A program made the position numbers and the translations under genes. A stretch of DNA of 46,012 bases from Treponema sp. (lineage in GTDB: Bacteria > Spirochaetota > Spirochaetia > Treponematales > Breznakiellaceae): positions 1 through 46,012 of the forward strand of contig WQXG01000020.1 of assembly GCA_009784975.1 (NCBI GenBank), given 5' to 3'. Shown in pieces: positions 1 through 9,352 of this stretch. The notes below the pieces were generated by a model that saw only the letters and a program-made list of their open reading frames with translations, was not told where the DNA came from and did not search any database. How positions within the stretch are numbered: position 1 is the stretch's first letter; every line of letters starts with the position of its first letter.

Positions 1-36
1 AATCGGGAATTTAAAGGGACATATAAATTCCCAACC

Positions 37-146
37 CCTCTTCCTCCTTCTTCCCCTCCGCGTCCTCCGCGCCCCTGCGCCTCCGCGTGAGTCCTTGCCA
101 ATCTTCTCCCTCTTCCTCTCTCCCCGTGTCTTTGTGTGAGTATCTT
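37..146 (+). repeat. GCG-rich 8-nt-periodic repeat, two degenerate copies
   Basis: A pyrimidine tract (CTTCC-like) runs into a series of CTCCGCGT / CCTCCGCG / CCTGCGCC units and ends in GTGAG near 90. A more diverged copy, with GTGTC and TTTGTGTGAG, follows at 121-146. The same core recurs at 22666-22713, 23491-23535, 30165-30205 and, inverted, at 38502-38540. The unit is about 8 nt, so it does not keep a reading frame. No ORF is associated with it here. Confidence 0.75.
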
Positions 147-387
147 GCCAGTAAAACACCCTAAAAAAACACTTGTATAGCACTTTTTTCAAAAAAAAAT
201 AAAAATTCTTGAAGATTCTTTAAATCTCGGTCAAGCACTACGCATGCCTCCCTTACCGGTCGGCGAGCTTAAGGAAAATTATTATATACGCCGCGAAAAC
301 GCGGCTAGTGCTTCTGCGCGCCATTAATAGGTATAACTTTTTCAAAGTTAAATCTATTTTTTATCACGGAGCGTTAGTTGCAGTTTT
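147..387. other. Intergenic region with a foldable element at 233-313
   Basis: There is no credible gene in this stretch. It holds A/T tracts (170-210) and a symmetric element. AAGCACTA (233-240) pairs with TAGTGCTT (306-313). Inside it are a 5-bp arm, CCTTA (251-255) with TAAGG (270-274), and a 6-bp hairpin, GCCGCG (290-295) with CGCGGC (300-305), closed by an AAAA loop. This could be a structured RNA or the end of a mobile element; no known family was recognised. Confidence 0.4.
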
Positions 388-732
388 TTGATAAGCAAGA
401 TTTGGGAATACCGGAACAGTAAATTTACACTTGAAGAATCGTTGAGGTATGCGATACAATACTGTATAGACAATAATGTATTAAGGGATTTTCTAAGAAA
501 ACACGGTTCGGAGGTGTATAGTATGCTGTACGGTGAATATAGGATAGAGGACGAGATTGCGGTTGTAAAAGAGGAAGTTCGGGAAGAAGTTCGGAAAGAA
601 ACCTGGAATGAAGCTAGCAAACATGAAAAGCTCACAATTGCCCGGAACTTGCTGGCAAAAGGTTCAACTCCTGAATTTGTACAGGAAATAACCGGTCTTG
701 ATATGGAAACCATCAGGGAACTGCAAAAATAA
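388..732 (+). pseudogene. C-terminal remnant of a PD-(D/E)XK (Rpn-type) transposase/nuclease
   Basis: The 114-codon frame can only start at TTG. It resembles the C-terminal third of Rpn/PDDEXK_2-type putative transposases: a stretch with YCIDNNVLRDFLRKHGSEV, a charged coiled-coil (VVKEEVREEVRKE), and a tail with ARNLLAKGSTPEFVQEITGL, where such proteins end. The catalytic N-terminal core with the D...ExK residues is missing, and the upstream sequence has no open continuation to it. I read it as a decayed mobile-element gene. It ends 17 nt before the glycerate kinase start and has no obvious link to it. The family call rests on recall of the C-terminal pattern; the truncation is visible directly. 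Confidence 0.6.
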
Positions 733-749
733 CACGCAAAAATAAAATA

Positions 750-2012
750 ATGGAAAAACTATACCACGATGCCAGAACTCTTATAAACCGCGTAATTCAG
801 GCAAATATGCCGGGGCAGGCAGTACGGGATGCGTTAAAAAATAAAAGTTTTAAAAGTAATTTATATCTTTTGGCTGTCGGCAAAGCGGCATGGACAATGG
901 CGCATTCTGCGTACGAAGAGCTGGGGGAGCGGATAAAAAAAGGCATCGTAATAACCAAATACGGGCATTCGTTAGGTGACATTCCGGGTTTGGAGATTAT
1001 CGAAGCAGGTCATCCGTTGTCAGATGAAAATACAATTGCGGGAACCAGGAAGGCAGTTGAAATGGCAAATGGGCTGGGGAAAGACGATGAACTTTTGTTT
1101 CTGCTTTCCGGCGGCGGTTCGGCATTGTTCGAGGAGCCGCAGCCGGGAATAACGCTTGCGGATATAGTGGATATCAATTCGCAGCTGCTAACCTGCGGCG
1201 CCGATATTATAGAAATCAATATGATTAGGAAGCGGCTTTCGCGCGTAAAAGCCGGAAGATTTGCGCAGATTTGCGCGCCGGCAAAAGTGTTTACTGTGGT
1301 ATTGTCGGATGTGCTGGGAGACAGGCTGGACACCATTGCTTCAGGACCTGCAGCGCCTGATTTGTCCACGGCGGAAGAAGCGATAGCAGTTGCGGAAAAA
1401 TATAAACTTAAAATAAACGATAGTATAAGGGAAAATTTAAAAAAGGAAACGCCTAAAATACTGGACAATGTAGAAACAGTTATTACAGGCAGCGTGCGTA
1501 TCCTGTGCGGCAGCGCTGCGGAAATAGCGGCAAGCCTTGGATATACTCCGCATATTCTGTGTACAGAAATGAACTGCGAAGCGCGGGAAGCAGGACGATT
1601 AATATCTTCGATTGCAAAACAAATTAACTGTAAAGACTATATGTTTAAGCGCCCGTGCGCAGTCATTTTTGGGGGAGAAACAGTAGTAACCCTGAAAGGA
1701 AAAGGCAAGGGAGGACGCAACCAGGAGCTGGCTTTGTCTGCCGCGGAAGGCATAGCCGGGATAGATAATCTGCTTGTTTTTTCTGTTGGTTCTGATGGTA
1801 CGGATGGTCCCACCGATGCGGCAGGCGGAATGGTGGATGGTTTAACGCTGCAAAAACTTAAGAAAAAGGGGCTGAAACTGCAGGAAATACTGGATAACAA
1901 TGATGCGTATAACGGGCTCGCCGCTGCGGATGGGCTTATAATTACAGGTCCTACAGGGACAAATGTTAATGATGTATGTGTGATATTGTGCTATAATCCA
2001 TCCAAGGAGTAA
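750..2012 (+). CDS. Glycerate 2-kinase (DUF4147/MOFRL family)
   Basis: At 420 residues this has the family's normal length. It probably phosphorylates D-glycerate to 2-phosphoglycerate with ATP in the cytoplasm, feeding lower glycolysis. The N-terminal DUF4147 part shows LAVGKAAWTMA (about 41-51), the Gly-rich LSGGGSALFEEP loop (about 119-130) and a conserved NMIRKRLSRVKAGR stretch with the Lys/Arg expected at the active site. The C-terminal MOFRL part shows GGRNQELAL and FSVGSDGTDGPTDAAGG. No clear Shine-Dalgarno precedes the ATG (AATAAAATA). It lies 3 nt before the hydrolase gene, so the two are probably co-transcribed. The sequence does not separate glycerate from hydroxypyruvate-related substrates, but the family assignment is firm. 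Confidence 0.88.
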   Translation: MEKLYHDARTLINRVIQANMPGQAVRDALKNKSFKSNLYLLAVGKAAWTMAHSAYEELGERIKKGIVITKYGHSLGDIPGLEIIEAGHPLSDENTIAGTRKAVEMANGLGKDDELLFLLSGGGSALFEEPQPGITLADIVDINSQLLTCGADIIEINMIRKRLSRVKAGRFAQICAPAKVFTVVLSDVLGDRLDTIASGPAAPDLSTAEEAIAVAEKYKLKINDSIRENLKKETPKILDNVETVITGSVRILCGSAAEIAASLGYTPHILCTEMNCEAREAGRLISSIAKQINCKDYMFKRPCAVIFGGETVVTLKGKGKGGRNQELALSAAEGIAGIDNLLVFSVGSDGTDGPTDAAGGMVDGLTLQKLKKKGLKLQEILDNNDAYNGLAAADGLIITGPTGTNVNDVCVILCYNPSKE

Positions 2013-2015
2013 AAA

Positions 2016-3941
2016 ATGAAAAAATCTATTATTAAACCTCTTGTTGTTTTTATTGTATGCGTAATTGCTGTATTTTTGTTCAACGGACTGGCTGCGCATG
2101 TAAGAAATGACTTTGGAAACGTAGAAGTAACAACCGGCTTTCTAACGCCGGAAAACAGCCGTATAGCATACAGGCTTTATAAGCCAAAATCCGCAACCGC
2201 GGCTAATCCTGCTGCTGCCGTGCTTGCCATGCACGGATACCAGAGCGATAAGGATACCAATGCGGCTTTTTGTATCGAACTTGCCCGCAGAGGCATAGTT
2301 GTCCTTTCCATCGACAGCTACGGACACGGCGATTCAAGTCCCGGTATGCGCGGGCGCGGCTGGGCTAATTACAACATTAAAAACCTGGACAAAACCATTT
2401 CCGGTCCCAAACGCTTTATGGTAATGATGACATTCAGTATTCTGGACTTTTTCCGCCCGAAAATTTCCGAAGGATTAATTGATAGTTCTATGGGCGGCAG
2501 AGACGCGTGGCAGCATTTATCTTCACTTTCCTTTGTTGATTCAAGCCGAATGGGATTAACCGGCCATTCAATGGGAACCTGGTCGTCGTGGTCTGTGGCT
2601 TCAAGTTTCCCGGAACACCGCGCCATTGTTCTTCAGTGCGGCGAGGTTTTTCCGCTTTCCCACTACGATTCAGAGAATATCAAATTTAACAATGTGCTGC
2701 TGCTTCAGGCTCTGATAGAAGAATTTGAGAACATGAGGGATTATCAGCAGAGAATACTCGGTCTTGAGACGACGCCTCTTCGCTACAGTGATTTTATGGG
2801 GCAGGAAGCGCCGGTTGAGTGGAACAAGACTTACGGTTCATTTGAGGACGGCACCGCGCGGCGCATGGAATTGGTTGGTACCAACCATCGCCTTGTAACC
2901 TATGACAGCGATGCTCTTACTCCTGCAATGAACTGGTTTATAACCGCGCTTGATGTTGAAACAGCCGTTGCCGATACTAGTCATGTCCAATGGCTCAAAG
3001 AATGCCTGAACTTCCTTGCAATGTTAGCCGCAATGGTTTCCATGCTGCCTCTCTTTTTGGTGCTTGTTAAATTTAAATTCTTTGAGTCTCTTGCGCTGCC
3101 CTTAAAAAGCGAACCAAAGATGCTTTCCCCAAAAAGCCGCGCGAATACAGTTTTGATTGCGATTATTGTTAGCGGTGTTACATTTCCTTTCATGACACAG
3201 TTGGGTCATGGATTGCTGCCGCTGCCGGAAAGCATTTTCCGCATGACAATAGGCAATGGTTTTATTACATGGCTTGGTTTCCTCATGATTGTTGCTGTTC
3301 TTACACTGTACCGGTGGTATAAAAAGGGTAATGGTAAAAAAGACGGCTGGACATTGGCAGATCTTGGAATGGAAGGGCAATCTCATAATTATAAAAAGCT
3401 TATTATCCGTTCTGTTATAGCGGCTTTTATTTTAACGGGTACAATGTATATTCTAACCTGTCTTAGCGTTGTTCTTTTTCAGCTCGATTTCCGTTTTATC
3501 TGGCCGTTCTTCAGGCCGTTTAATCTTGCGCGCTTTGGACAGTTTTTGGTCTATCTGCCCGTGTATGCGGCATTCTTTACAATCAATGCGGGGGTAAAAC
3601 TCTATGGACAGCTTCGGCTGCCTGAATGTAAAACTCCGCTGAGCACACAGCTGGCATGGTGGGGCTACAGCATATTTGTCATGCTGGGCGGTTTGTTTGT
3701 TATTGCCTTGATTCAATATATTCCGTTCTTTATGGGTTTTGGTCCCGGCGCGGATTTGCTTTTCTCTTCCCTGTTCGGCGGACCTTTTATGTCAATATTG
3801 ATTTTGCTTGTTCCGCAGTTTGCAGTATTTTTCTTTTTCTCTACATGGCTGTACCGCAAAAGCGGAACAGTTTATGTCGGTTCCTTTGTACTCGCTATTC
3901 TTGCGACATGGGTAGTAACCGGCGGATCGGCAATTTTTTAG
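2016..3941 (+). CDS. Membrane-anchored alpha/beta hydrolase with C-terminal multi-helix membrane domain
   Basis: The 641-residue protein starts with a membrane helix (about 8-26). An extracytoplasmic alpha/beta-hydrolase domain follows: the oxyanion strand AMHGYQSD (about 71-78), DSYGHGDS (100-107), nucleophile elbow GHSMG with Ser185, and a candidate catalytic His291 in GTNHRLV. From about residue 329 to the end there are roughly seven to eight hydrophobic helices, unlike ordinary soluble lipases. The start follows AAGGAG at good spacing, 3 nt after glycerate kinase. The substrate is unknown; an esterase or acyl-transferring role at the cell envelope is possible. It is convergent with the amino-acid ABC ATPase, only 2 nt apart. 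Confidence 0.75.
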   Translation: MKKSIIKPLVVFIVCVIAVFLFNGLAAHVRNDFGNVEVTTGFLTPENSRIAYRLYKPKSATAANPAAAVLAMHGYQSDKDTNAAFCIELARRGIVVLSIDSYGHGDSSPGMRGRGWANYNIKNLDKTISGPKRFMVMMTFSILDFFRPKISEGLIDSSMGGRDAWQHLSSLSFVDSSRMGLTGHSMGTWSSWSVASSFPEHRAIVLQCGEVFPLSHYDSENIKFNNVLLLQALIEEFENMRDYQQRILGLETTPLRYSDFMGQEAPVEWNKTYGSFEDGTARRMELVGTNHRLVTYDSDALTPAMNWFITALDVETAVADTSHVQWLKECLNFLAMLAAMVSMLPLFLVLVKFKFFESLALPLKSEPKMLSPKSRANTVLIAIIVSGVTFPFMTQLGHGLLPLPESIFRMTIGNGFITWLGFLMIVAVLTLYRWYKKGNGKKDGWTLADLGMEGQSHNYKKLIIRSVIAAFILTGTMYILTCLSVVLFQLDFRFIWPFFRPFNLARFGQFLVYLPVYAAFFTINAGVKLYGQLRLPECKTPLSTQLAWWGYSIFVMLGGLFVIALIQYIPFFMGFGPGADLLFSSLFGGPFMSILILLVPQFAVFFFFSTWLYRKSGTVYVGSFVLAILATWVVTGGSAIF

Positions 3942-3943
3942 TT

Positions 3944-4696
3944 TTATAAAACGTTTGCTAAAAAGTTTTTTAGCCTTTCGCTTTTTGGTGAGGAAAACAG
4001 CTCTTCGGGGGTGTTTTCCTCTACTATTTTTCCATAATCCATAAAAATTACCCGCGTGCCAACCTCTCTTGCAAAACCCATTTCATGCGTAACAACAACC
4101 ATCGTCATGCCGGTTGGCACATCTCTTGCAAGCTGTTTCATTACATCAAGCACTTCGCCGACCATTTCGGGGTCAAGCGCGCTTGTTGGTTCATCAAACA
4201 GCATGACATCCGGGTCCATGCACAAAGCGCGGACAATTGCGATTCGCTGTTTTTGTCCGCCGGAAAGCTGATTTGGGTATGCGTCCGCCCTGTCCGGCAA
4301 TCCTACGCGCTGTAAAAGCATCATGGCTTTGCTTTCCGCTTCCGCTTTGGTTTTGCCAAGAAGTTTTATCGGCGCTATGGTCATGTTTTTAAGGACTGTC
4401 ATGTGCGGGAAAAGATTGAAGTGCTGGAATACCATCCCCATTTTCTGACGATGTGTGTTTATGTTAACTTTAGGGTCTGTTATATCTACGCCCTCAAATG
4501 TAACTTTTCCGCTTGTCGGCGTTTCAAGCAGATTCAGGCAGCGCAGAAATGTGGATTTTCCGCTTCCGGACGGTCCTATGATAACGACAACTTCGCCCTT
4601 GCAAACCTGAGTTGTTATTCCATCAAGGGCAGCTATCTTGCCGTCTTTAAAATGTTTTTTCAGACAATCGGTTTTGATAAGTATATCAGCGCTCAC
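3944..4696 (-). CDS. glnQ: Polar amino-acid ABC transporter ATP-binding protein
   Basis: The 250-residue ATPase has Walker [10 protein letters not shown] (41-49), Q-loop [10 protein letters not shown], signature LSGGQKQR, Walker B VMLFDEP and the switch His in VVVTHEMG. Length and sequence style match GlnQ/HisP-type ATPases of polar amino-acid uptake (PAAT) importers. It would energise the permease encoded just upstream; the genes overlap by 11 nt, which suggests translational coupling. Order on the minus strand is binding lipoprotein, permease, ATPase, a complete importer. The exact amino acid is not readable from the ATPase. The symbol is given at family level. Confidence 0.93.
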   Translation of the reverse strand: MSADILIKTDCLKKHFKDGKIAALDGITTQVCKGEVVVIIGPSGSGKSTFLRCLNLLETPTSGKVTFEGVDITDPKVNINTHRQKMGMVFQHFNLFPHMTVLKNMTIAPIKLLGKTKAEAESKAMMLLQRVGLPDRADAYPNQLSGGQKQRIAIVRALCMDPDVMLFDEPTSALDPEMVGEVLDVMKQLARDVPTGMTMVVVTHEMGFAREVGTRVIFMDYGKIVEENTPEELFSSPKSERLKNFLANVL

Positions 4697-5414
4697 TGCT
4701 TCTCAGCCTCCTTTCCAGTTTGCCTACAAGCCATGTAAAGAACATAACAAGCGCAAGATATACAAGCGCAACGGCAATAAGCGGCATAAACGCCGAAAAT
4801 GTTCGTCCGCGGATAATGTCTCCGGCTTTTGTAAGATCCTGAACAGCGACATATCCTACAACAGCTGTTTCCTTTAAAAGGACGATAAATTCATTGGCAA
4901 GCGTCGGCAGGATATTTTTAAATGCCTGCGGAATTATTATGTGCTGCATTGTCTGAATATAATTGAAGCCAAGACTGCGCCCTGCTTCAAACTGTCCGTT
5001 GTCTATGGACATTATGCCGCTTCTGAAAATTTCGGCGATATAGGCTCCGGCGTTAATGCCGAATGCAATAATGCCTATAAGTTCGCCGTTTCTGATACTT
5101 ACCAATATTATAAAGTAAAATATCATCAGCTGAACAACGACAGGCGTTCCGCGTATAACAGTCAGATAAATTTTGCATATCCCGTTGAAAAACCGCAGTA
5201 AAAACAAGCCTGTGCCGCGCTTTATTCTGTCTGCGTTTTTATCGTGTGTTGAGCGCACGATTGCGACAACAACACCTATCGCTATTCCGATAATCAGCGC
5301 AAAAAAAGTGATTCTTAAAGTGACAAAGAGCCCGTTTAAAAGAAACTGCCAACGGTTATCGTTGATAAAATTGAGAATAAATTGTCTTTTTATCTCTTCA
5401 AACCATTCGTGCAA
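4686..5414 (-). CDS. Polar amino-acid ABC transporter permease (HisMQ/GlnP family)
   Basis: The 242-residue inner-membrane protein has a long hydrophobic segment at about 24-50 ([20 protein letters not shown]) and further helices through to the C-terminus. The HisMQ-type EAA loop is visible as [22 protein letters not shown] (about 144-165), which docks the ATPase. [10 protein letters not shown] is typical of GlnP-type permeases. The only in-frame start upstream of the first helix is TTG at 5414, with a weak purine stretch before it; the ATG a few bases later is out of frame. It lies 23 nt after the binding-protein gene and overlaps the ATPase. It probably forms a homodimeric channel, since only one permease gene is present. 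Confidence 0.92.
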   Translation of the reverse strand: MHEWFEEIKRQFILNFINDNRWQFLLNGLFVTLRITFFALIIGIAIGVVVAIVRSTHDKNADRIKRGTGLFLLRFFNGICKIYLTVIRGTPVVVQLMIFYFIILVSIRNGELIGIIAFGINAGAYIAEIFRSGIMSIDNGQFEAGRSLGFNYIQTMQHIIIPQAFKNILPTLANEFIVLLKETAVVGYVAVQDLTKAGDIIRGRTFSAFMPLIAVALVYLALVMFFTWLVGKLERRLRSSER

Positions 5415-5437
5415 ACGGATACCTGACTGTAAACGGC

Positions 5438-6214
5438 TTAATCAATATTGATGTACTTGTCAATGATGCTCTGAACAGTGCCGTCGGCGATAAGTTCAGC
5501 CAGCGCTTTATTCACCGCGTCACGCAATGCAGGATTTTTCTTTGAAAAAGCAATGGCATAATCTTCTTCCGCATATGCTGTTTCCAGTATTTTTAACCCG
5601 CTGTACATTGCTACAAACGCTTTTGCAGGTTCATTGTCAATGATAACACAATCGATTCTTCCGTTGACCAGATCCTGTACAGCATCTACGCCTCTTCTGT
5701 ATCTGAACATTGTCGCAAGACCTTCATCCGCAAGCTCTTCTGTCGCATAAAGGTCGCCGGTTGTAGATTCTTGCACGCCGATGTTGAAATTGGCGCCTTC
5801 TGCAAAAAGGTCTTCATTGCTGGTTATGACAGAGCCGTCTCTTACAATAATTACCTGTACGCCTTTTGCATAACTTTCAGAGAAATTAACGTTCTTTTTC
5901 CGTTCGTCTGTTACTGTCATGCCTGCCATACCCATGTCAGCTCTGCCGCCGGTTACTGAGGGTATTATCGCATCAAATGCTATATCATCTATGCGCAGCG
6001 TAAGACCCAGGTTTTCCGCGATAGCCGCCGCTATTTCCGCGTCAATGCCGACAATTTTGCTGTCATCCCAGAATTCATAGGGAGGGAATTCCGCATTTGT
6101 TACCATTGTTAATACGCCTTCTTCTACAGTAAATGCGCCGCTTTTCCTGCTGCAGGCTCCCAGCAGCACCGTAATCGCAAGGATGAGCATAAGTACCCTT
6201 GTTAATTTTTTCAT
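5438..6214 (-). CDS. Amino-acid-binding lipoprotein (SBP family 3)
   Basis: The 258-residue protein has a lipoprotein signal ending in LLGAC, lipidated Cys21. The mature domain shows the family-3 signature pattern: NAEFPPYEFWDD, GIDAEIAAAIAENLGL, FDAIIPSVTGGRADMGMAGM and FSESYAKGVQVII. It would capture a polar amino acid and hand it to the permease/ATPase downstream. The start is preceded by GGAGG (in TCTGGAGGACTAAA), and a promoter lies at 6246-6274. Acidic or Gln/His/cystine-type ligands are all possible; specificity was not assigned. Confidence 0.93.
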   Translation of the reverse strand: MKKLTRVLMLILAITVLLGACSRKSGAFTVEEGVLTMVTNAEFPPYEFWDDSKIVGIDAEIAAAIAENLGLTLRIDDIAFDAIIPSVTGGRADMGMAGMTVTDERKKNVNFSESYAKGVQVIIVRDGSVITSNEDLFAEGANFNIGVQESTTGDLYATEELADEGLATMFRYRRGVDAVQDLVNGRIDCVIIDNEPAKAFVAMYSGLKILETAYAEEDYAIAFSKKNPALRDAVNKALAELIADGTVQSIIDKYINID

Positions 6215-6245
6215 TTTAGTCCTCCAGACTTTCTTTTTTCATGTC

Positions 6246-6274
6246 ATTATATAGCTATTATTTGGCAATTACAA
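6246..6274 (-). promoter_or_regulatory. Sigma-70-type promoter for the amino-acid ABC operon
   Basis: On the minus strand, TTGTAA (6274-6269) is separated by 17 nt from TATAAT (6251-6246). Transcription would start near 6239, leaving a short leader with GGAGG before the ATG at 6214. Its position fits the three-gene transporter operon. Confidence 0.65.
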
Positions 6275-6299
6275 TAATAAAAAGCCAAAAAACATCATC

Positions 6300-6328
6300 T
6301 TGTTTAAATTAAAATAATAAGTTATAAA
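6300..6328 (+). promoter_or_regulatory. Putative promoter of the chemotaxis receptor gene
   Basis: TTGTTT (6300-6305), 17 nt, TATAAA (6323-6328). The -10 box ends only 8 nt before the ATG at 6337 and no Shine-Dalgarno is present, so the mRNA would be leaderless or nearly so. A flagellar-type sigma factor could be used instead. Confidence 0.45.
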
Positions 6329-6336
6329 AGATCTAT

Positions 6337-8178
6337 ATGAAAACATCTAAATTTTTAATTTCTTTCTGGATGCTTGTACTTTTTACCGGATTAGCCATGC
6401 TGTTGGCAGACTTCCTGTTATTGCTCTTTTTCCATAGTTCCTTTTCGCAGATTGGCTTAAGATTTGTGATTCCGGGGCTGGTTTTTCTTGTTATTTATTG
6501 CATTGTTCTGGGAAGGAGCGCCGGGTGCTTCCATAAATCATTTTTTAAGAATGCCCGGGAAGATGAGTTTTTAAAAAGGCTTAAAAAAATGGGTTCTGTG
6601 CCTATTAAAATGATAGCGTTAAATGTGCTGCTTCATGCCGCCTTTTTGGGTTTTATCTTTTTTAACAATGATTATCTGTATCTGGAAAAAAATATGCAAA
6701 GTCCCCTGTTCCTTGCCTCTTTGGCATTCGGAATGCTGGTTGGAACTTTTATATATGTGGTAAGCGACGGGCTGGTTTCCCGTATTCTGATACATTATGC
6801 TTTTACCGAATATCCGCGGGAACTCCGGGAAAGACGGCAGGAACTAAAAGCCATGATAATCCCCATGGCGGCGGTTCTTATGGCATTGGTTTTTGCCTGT
6901 TCTGTTACATTGCTTGCTGCCGGCGAAGAGCCGGAAAATATGTGGTTTACAATACTTGTTCCGATTATCGTTGTGTTTATATGCGTGACTATTCTGAGTA
7001 TAACTCTGAAAAAAAACGCATCCAGGCTTTTCTCTTCTGTCATTGAACAGCTTGAAAATCTTTCTTCTGATCAAAAGGATTTAAGAAAACGCGTTACAGT
7101 CTGTTCTGTTGACGAGCTGGGTACCATTGCCGGAATGGTAAATGAATTCAGCGATCACCTGTGCAAAGGAATAGCGGAAATTAAAACAGGACAGAAAGAG
7201 CTTTTTGAAGCAGGAGATCAGCTTGAACATAACGCTTCCAGCATGGCTGATTCCATTGAACAGATTTCTGTTGCCGCAGATCATGTGTTTGTTAAAACTC
7301 AAGGTCAGATGAAAAGCGTCGATAATTCCTCTGATGCAGTGCAGCGGATATCAGATCACATTATTGCTCTGGATGCGTCAATTCATGTTCAGTCATCAAG
7401 TATGAGCCAGGCTTCTGCGGCAGTAGAGCAGATGGTAGGTAACATCTCTTCCATCGGTTCTGTGACGGAAAAAATGGCTTCACAGTTCAGGACTGTAGGG
7501 GAAGCGTCTGATGCAGGGAGCACAATTCAGAAAGAAAGCGCAGAACGTATACGGGAGATTGTGTCGCAGTCCCAGGCTTTACAGGAAGCGAATAAAATTA
7601 TTGCGAATATTGCAGCCCAGACCAATTTGCTTGCCATGAACGCAGCCATTGAAGCAGCCCATGCCGGAGAAGCGGGCAAGGGATTTTCCGTAGTAGCGGA
7701 CGAGATTCGCAAATTGGCGGTTAATTCATCGACTGAGTCCAAAAAAATCGGCGCTGATTTAAGACAAATTATTAAAATAATAGATATGATTGTAAAAGAT
7801 GCCGAGTCTACAACAGACGCCTTTCTGGAAGTTTCCCGGCGTATTCGCGATACGGATACTTTGGTGCTGGAAGTTGATAATGCTGTCCGTGAACAGAAGA
7901 TAGGTGCCAGTCAGGTAATGGAATCCCTGAGGGTGATGAACGATCTTACCTCAAGAGTTAATCTTGGCTCTCAGGAAATGAGCCGCGGTAACGAGGTTAT
8001 GCTGAGGGAAATACATGCTCTTCAGATTAGCTCAAAAGAAATATTAACCCGCATGGAAGAGATTTCTGAAGGTTTTAAAAACATTAATTCAAGCGCTCAC
8101 AGGGTGTCCGATCTGGCAGTTAATACCCGGTCCTCCATTCAGAAGATTTCCGTAATTGCCGACGGGTTTGAAGTTTGA
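6337..8178 (+). CDS. Methyl-accepting chemotaxis protein with six predicted N-terminal helices
   Basis: The 613-residue receptor has six hydrophobic segments in residues 1-226 (about 7-30, 40-59, 87-109, 124-148, 174-196, 205-226). It lacks the usual two-helix layout with a large periplasmic domain. A HAMP-like linker follows (about 225-285), then a long signalling coiled coil. The kinase-contact tip, [20 protein letters not shown], sits at about residues 425-445, with [15 protein letters not shown] just after. It would sense a membrane-linked or small stimulus and control CheA. No chemotaxis genes are adjacent. The initiation region lacks a Shine-Dalgarno. Family certain; ligand unknown. Confidence 0.93.
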   Translation: MKTSKFLISFWMLVLFTGLAMLLADFLLLLFFHSSFSQIGLRFVIPGLVFLVIYCIVLGRSAGCFHKSFFKNAREDEFLKRLKKMGSVPIKMIALNVLLHAAFLGFIFFNNDYLYLEKNMQSPLFLASLAFGMLVGTFIYVVSDGLVSRILIHYAFTEYPRELRERRQELKAMIIPMAAVLMALVFACSVTLLAAGEEPENMWFTILVPIIVVFICVTILSITLKKNASRLFSSVIEQLENLSSDQKDLRKRVTVCSVDELGTIAGMVNEFSDHLCKGIAEIKTGQKELFEAGDQLEHNASSMADSIEQISVAADHVFVKTQGQMKSVDNSSDAVQRISDHIIALDASIHVQSSSMSQASAAVEQMVGNISSIGSVTEKMASQFRTVGEASDAGSTIQKESAERIREIVSQSQALQEANKIIANIAAQTNLLAMNAAIEAAHAGEAGKGFSVVADEIRKLAVNSSTESKKIGADLRQIIKIIDMIVKDAESTTDAFLEVSRRIRDTDTLVLEVDNAVREQKIGASQVMESLRVMNDLTSRVNLGSQEMSRGNEVMLREIHALQISSKEILTRMEEISEGFKNINSSAHRVSDLAVNTRSSIQKISVIADGFEV

Positions 8179-8192
8179 TATCTCGACAAAGA

Positions 8193-8220
8193 TTGCGATT
8201 TTTTGTATTCTAGGTATATA
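8193..8220 (+). promoter_or_regulatory. Promoter of serC
   Basis: TTGCGA (8193-8198), 16 nt, TATATA (8215-8220). The leader of about 15-20 nt contains GGAG ahead of the serC ATG at 8243. Confidence 0.5.
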
Positions 8221-8242
8221 ACACTAATTTTGGAGAAAAACC

Positions 8243-9340
8243 ATGCGAGTTTACAATTTTTCCCCCGGACCTTCGGTTCTGCCATTGCCGGTTCTTGAAA
8301 AAGCCGCTGCCGAAATGACAAATGCCAACGGCACGGGTCAGTCGGTTATGGAGATGAGCCATCGTTCCAAAGATTACAAGCCCATTATCGACAAGACAGA
8401 GTCCCTGCTGCGCGAACTTATGGGTATCCCGGCAAATTATAAAGTTCTGTTTTTACAGGGAGGGGCATCTCTTCAGTTTGCAATGGTTCCCCTTAATCTT
8501 GCCGCAGGTAATGCGCCCGGTCAGGGAAAAAAAGCCGCCTATATCGACACAGGTGTGTGGTCTGATAAAGCCATAAAAGAAGGCAAAAAATACGCCAATG
8601 TTGAGGTTAGGGCAAGTTCCAAAGACAAAGCGTACACATACATTCCCGATGCTCCGCCTCCTTTGGCAGGAGATGCCTATTATCATATAACCCAGAATAA
8701 TACAATCGTTGGAACCAAATGGGATAAAATTCCTGATACAGGCTCTGTTCCGCTGATCACGGATATTTCTAGCAGCATTCTTTCTGAACCTTTTGATGTC
8801 AGTAAATTCGGCATCCTCTATGCCGGCGCGCAGAAAAACCTGGGACCTGCCGGCGTTACCGTTGTCATTATCCGTGAAGATTTAATTGGCCATGCGCCTG
8901 ACTGGACGCCGATCATGCTTCGCTACGATACGCATTCTACTGAAGGTTCAATGTACAATACTCCTCCTTGCTACAGCATCTACATGATAGGTCTTGTTTT
9001 GGAATGGATTAAAAATCTGGGCGGTGTTGACGCGATTGCAAAAATAAACCGGGAAAAAGCCGGAATGTTTTACGATTACCTTGATGCCTCAAAGATGTTT
9101 TATTCTCCGGTAGAAAAACAATTCCGCAGTTTAATGAATATCCCGTTTGTAATAAGAGAAACCGATGAGGCAAAGAAAACCGAACTGGAAACCCGCTTTG
9201 TTAAGGAAGCAGCGGCTGCCGGTCTTGTAAACCTTGCAGGTCATCGTCTTGTCGGCGGAATGAGGGCAAGTATCTACAATGCAATGCCGGTTGACGGCGT
9301 AAATGCATTGATTAGCTTTATGAAAAAATTTGAAAACTAA
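8243..9340 (+). CDS. serC: Phosphoserine aminotransferase
   Basis: The 365-residue class-V PLP aminotransferase converts 3-phosphohydroxypyruvate and glutamate to phosphoserine, step two of serine synthesis. The family start YNFSPGPSVLP is clear. The PLP lysine is K198 in YAGAQKNLGPAG, and the motifs GTGQSVMEMSHRS and HSTEGSMYNTPPCYSIY match SerC. GGAG precedes the ATG. serA follows 3-12 nt downstream depending on the serA start, giving a compact serine operon. SerC can also serve pyridoxal-phosphate synthesis in some bacteria. Confidence 0.96.
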   Translation: MRVYNFSPGPSVLPLPVLEKAAAEMTNANGTGQSVMEMSHRSKDYKPIIDKTESLLRELMGIPANYKVLFLQGGASLQFAMVPLNLAAGNAPGQGKKAAYIDTGVWSDKAIKEGKKYANVEVRASSKDKAYTYIPDAPPPLAGDAYYHITQNNTIVGTKWDKIPDTGSVPLITDISSSILSEPFDVSKFGILYAGAQKNLGPAGVTVVIIREDLIGHAPDWTPIMLRYDTHSTEGSMYNTPPCYSIYMIGLVLEWIKNLGGVDAIAKINREKAGMFYDYLDASKMFYSPVEKQFRSLMNIPFVIRETDEAKKTELETRFVKEAAAAGLVNLAGHRLVGGMRASIYNAMPVDGVNALISFMKKFEN

Positions 9341-9352
9341 AAGGTGAAAAAT

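Noticed and set aside
354-713. Minus-strand ORF opposite the transposase remnant
   Set aside because: Shadow frame; the plus-strand translation matches a recognisable C-terminal region.
3957-3974. GCTAAAAA/TTTTTAGC inverted repeat as a terminator between convergent genes
   Set aside because: All A/T-rich, almost no loop, inside the end of the ATPase gene and with no T-run after it.
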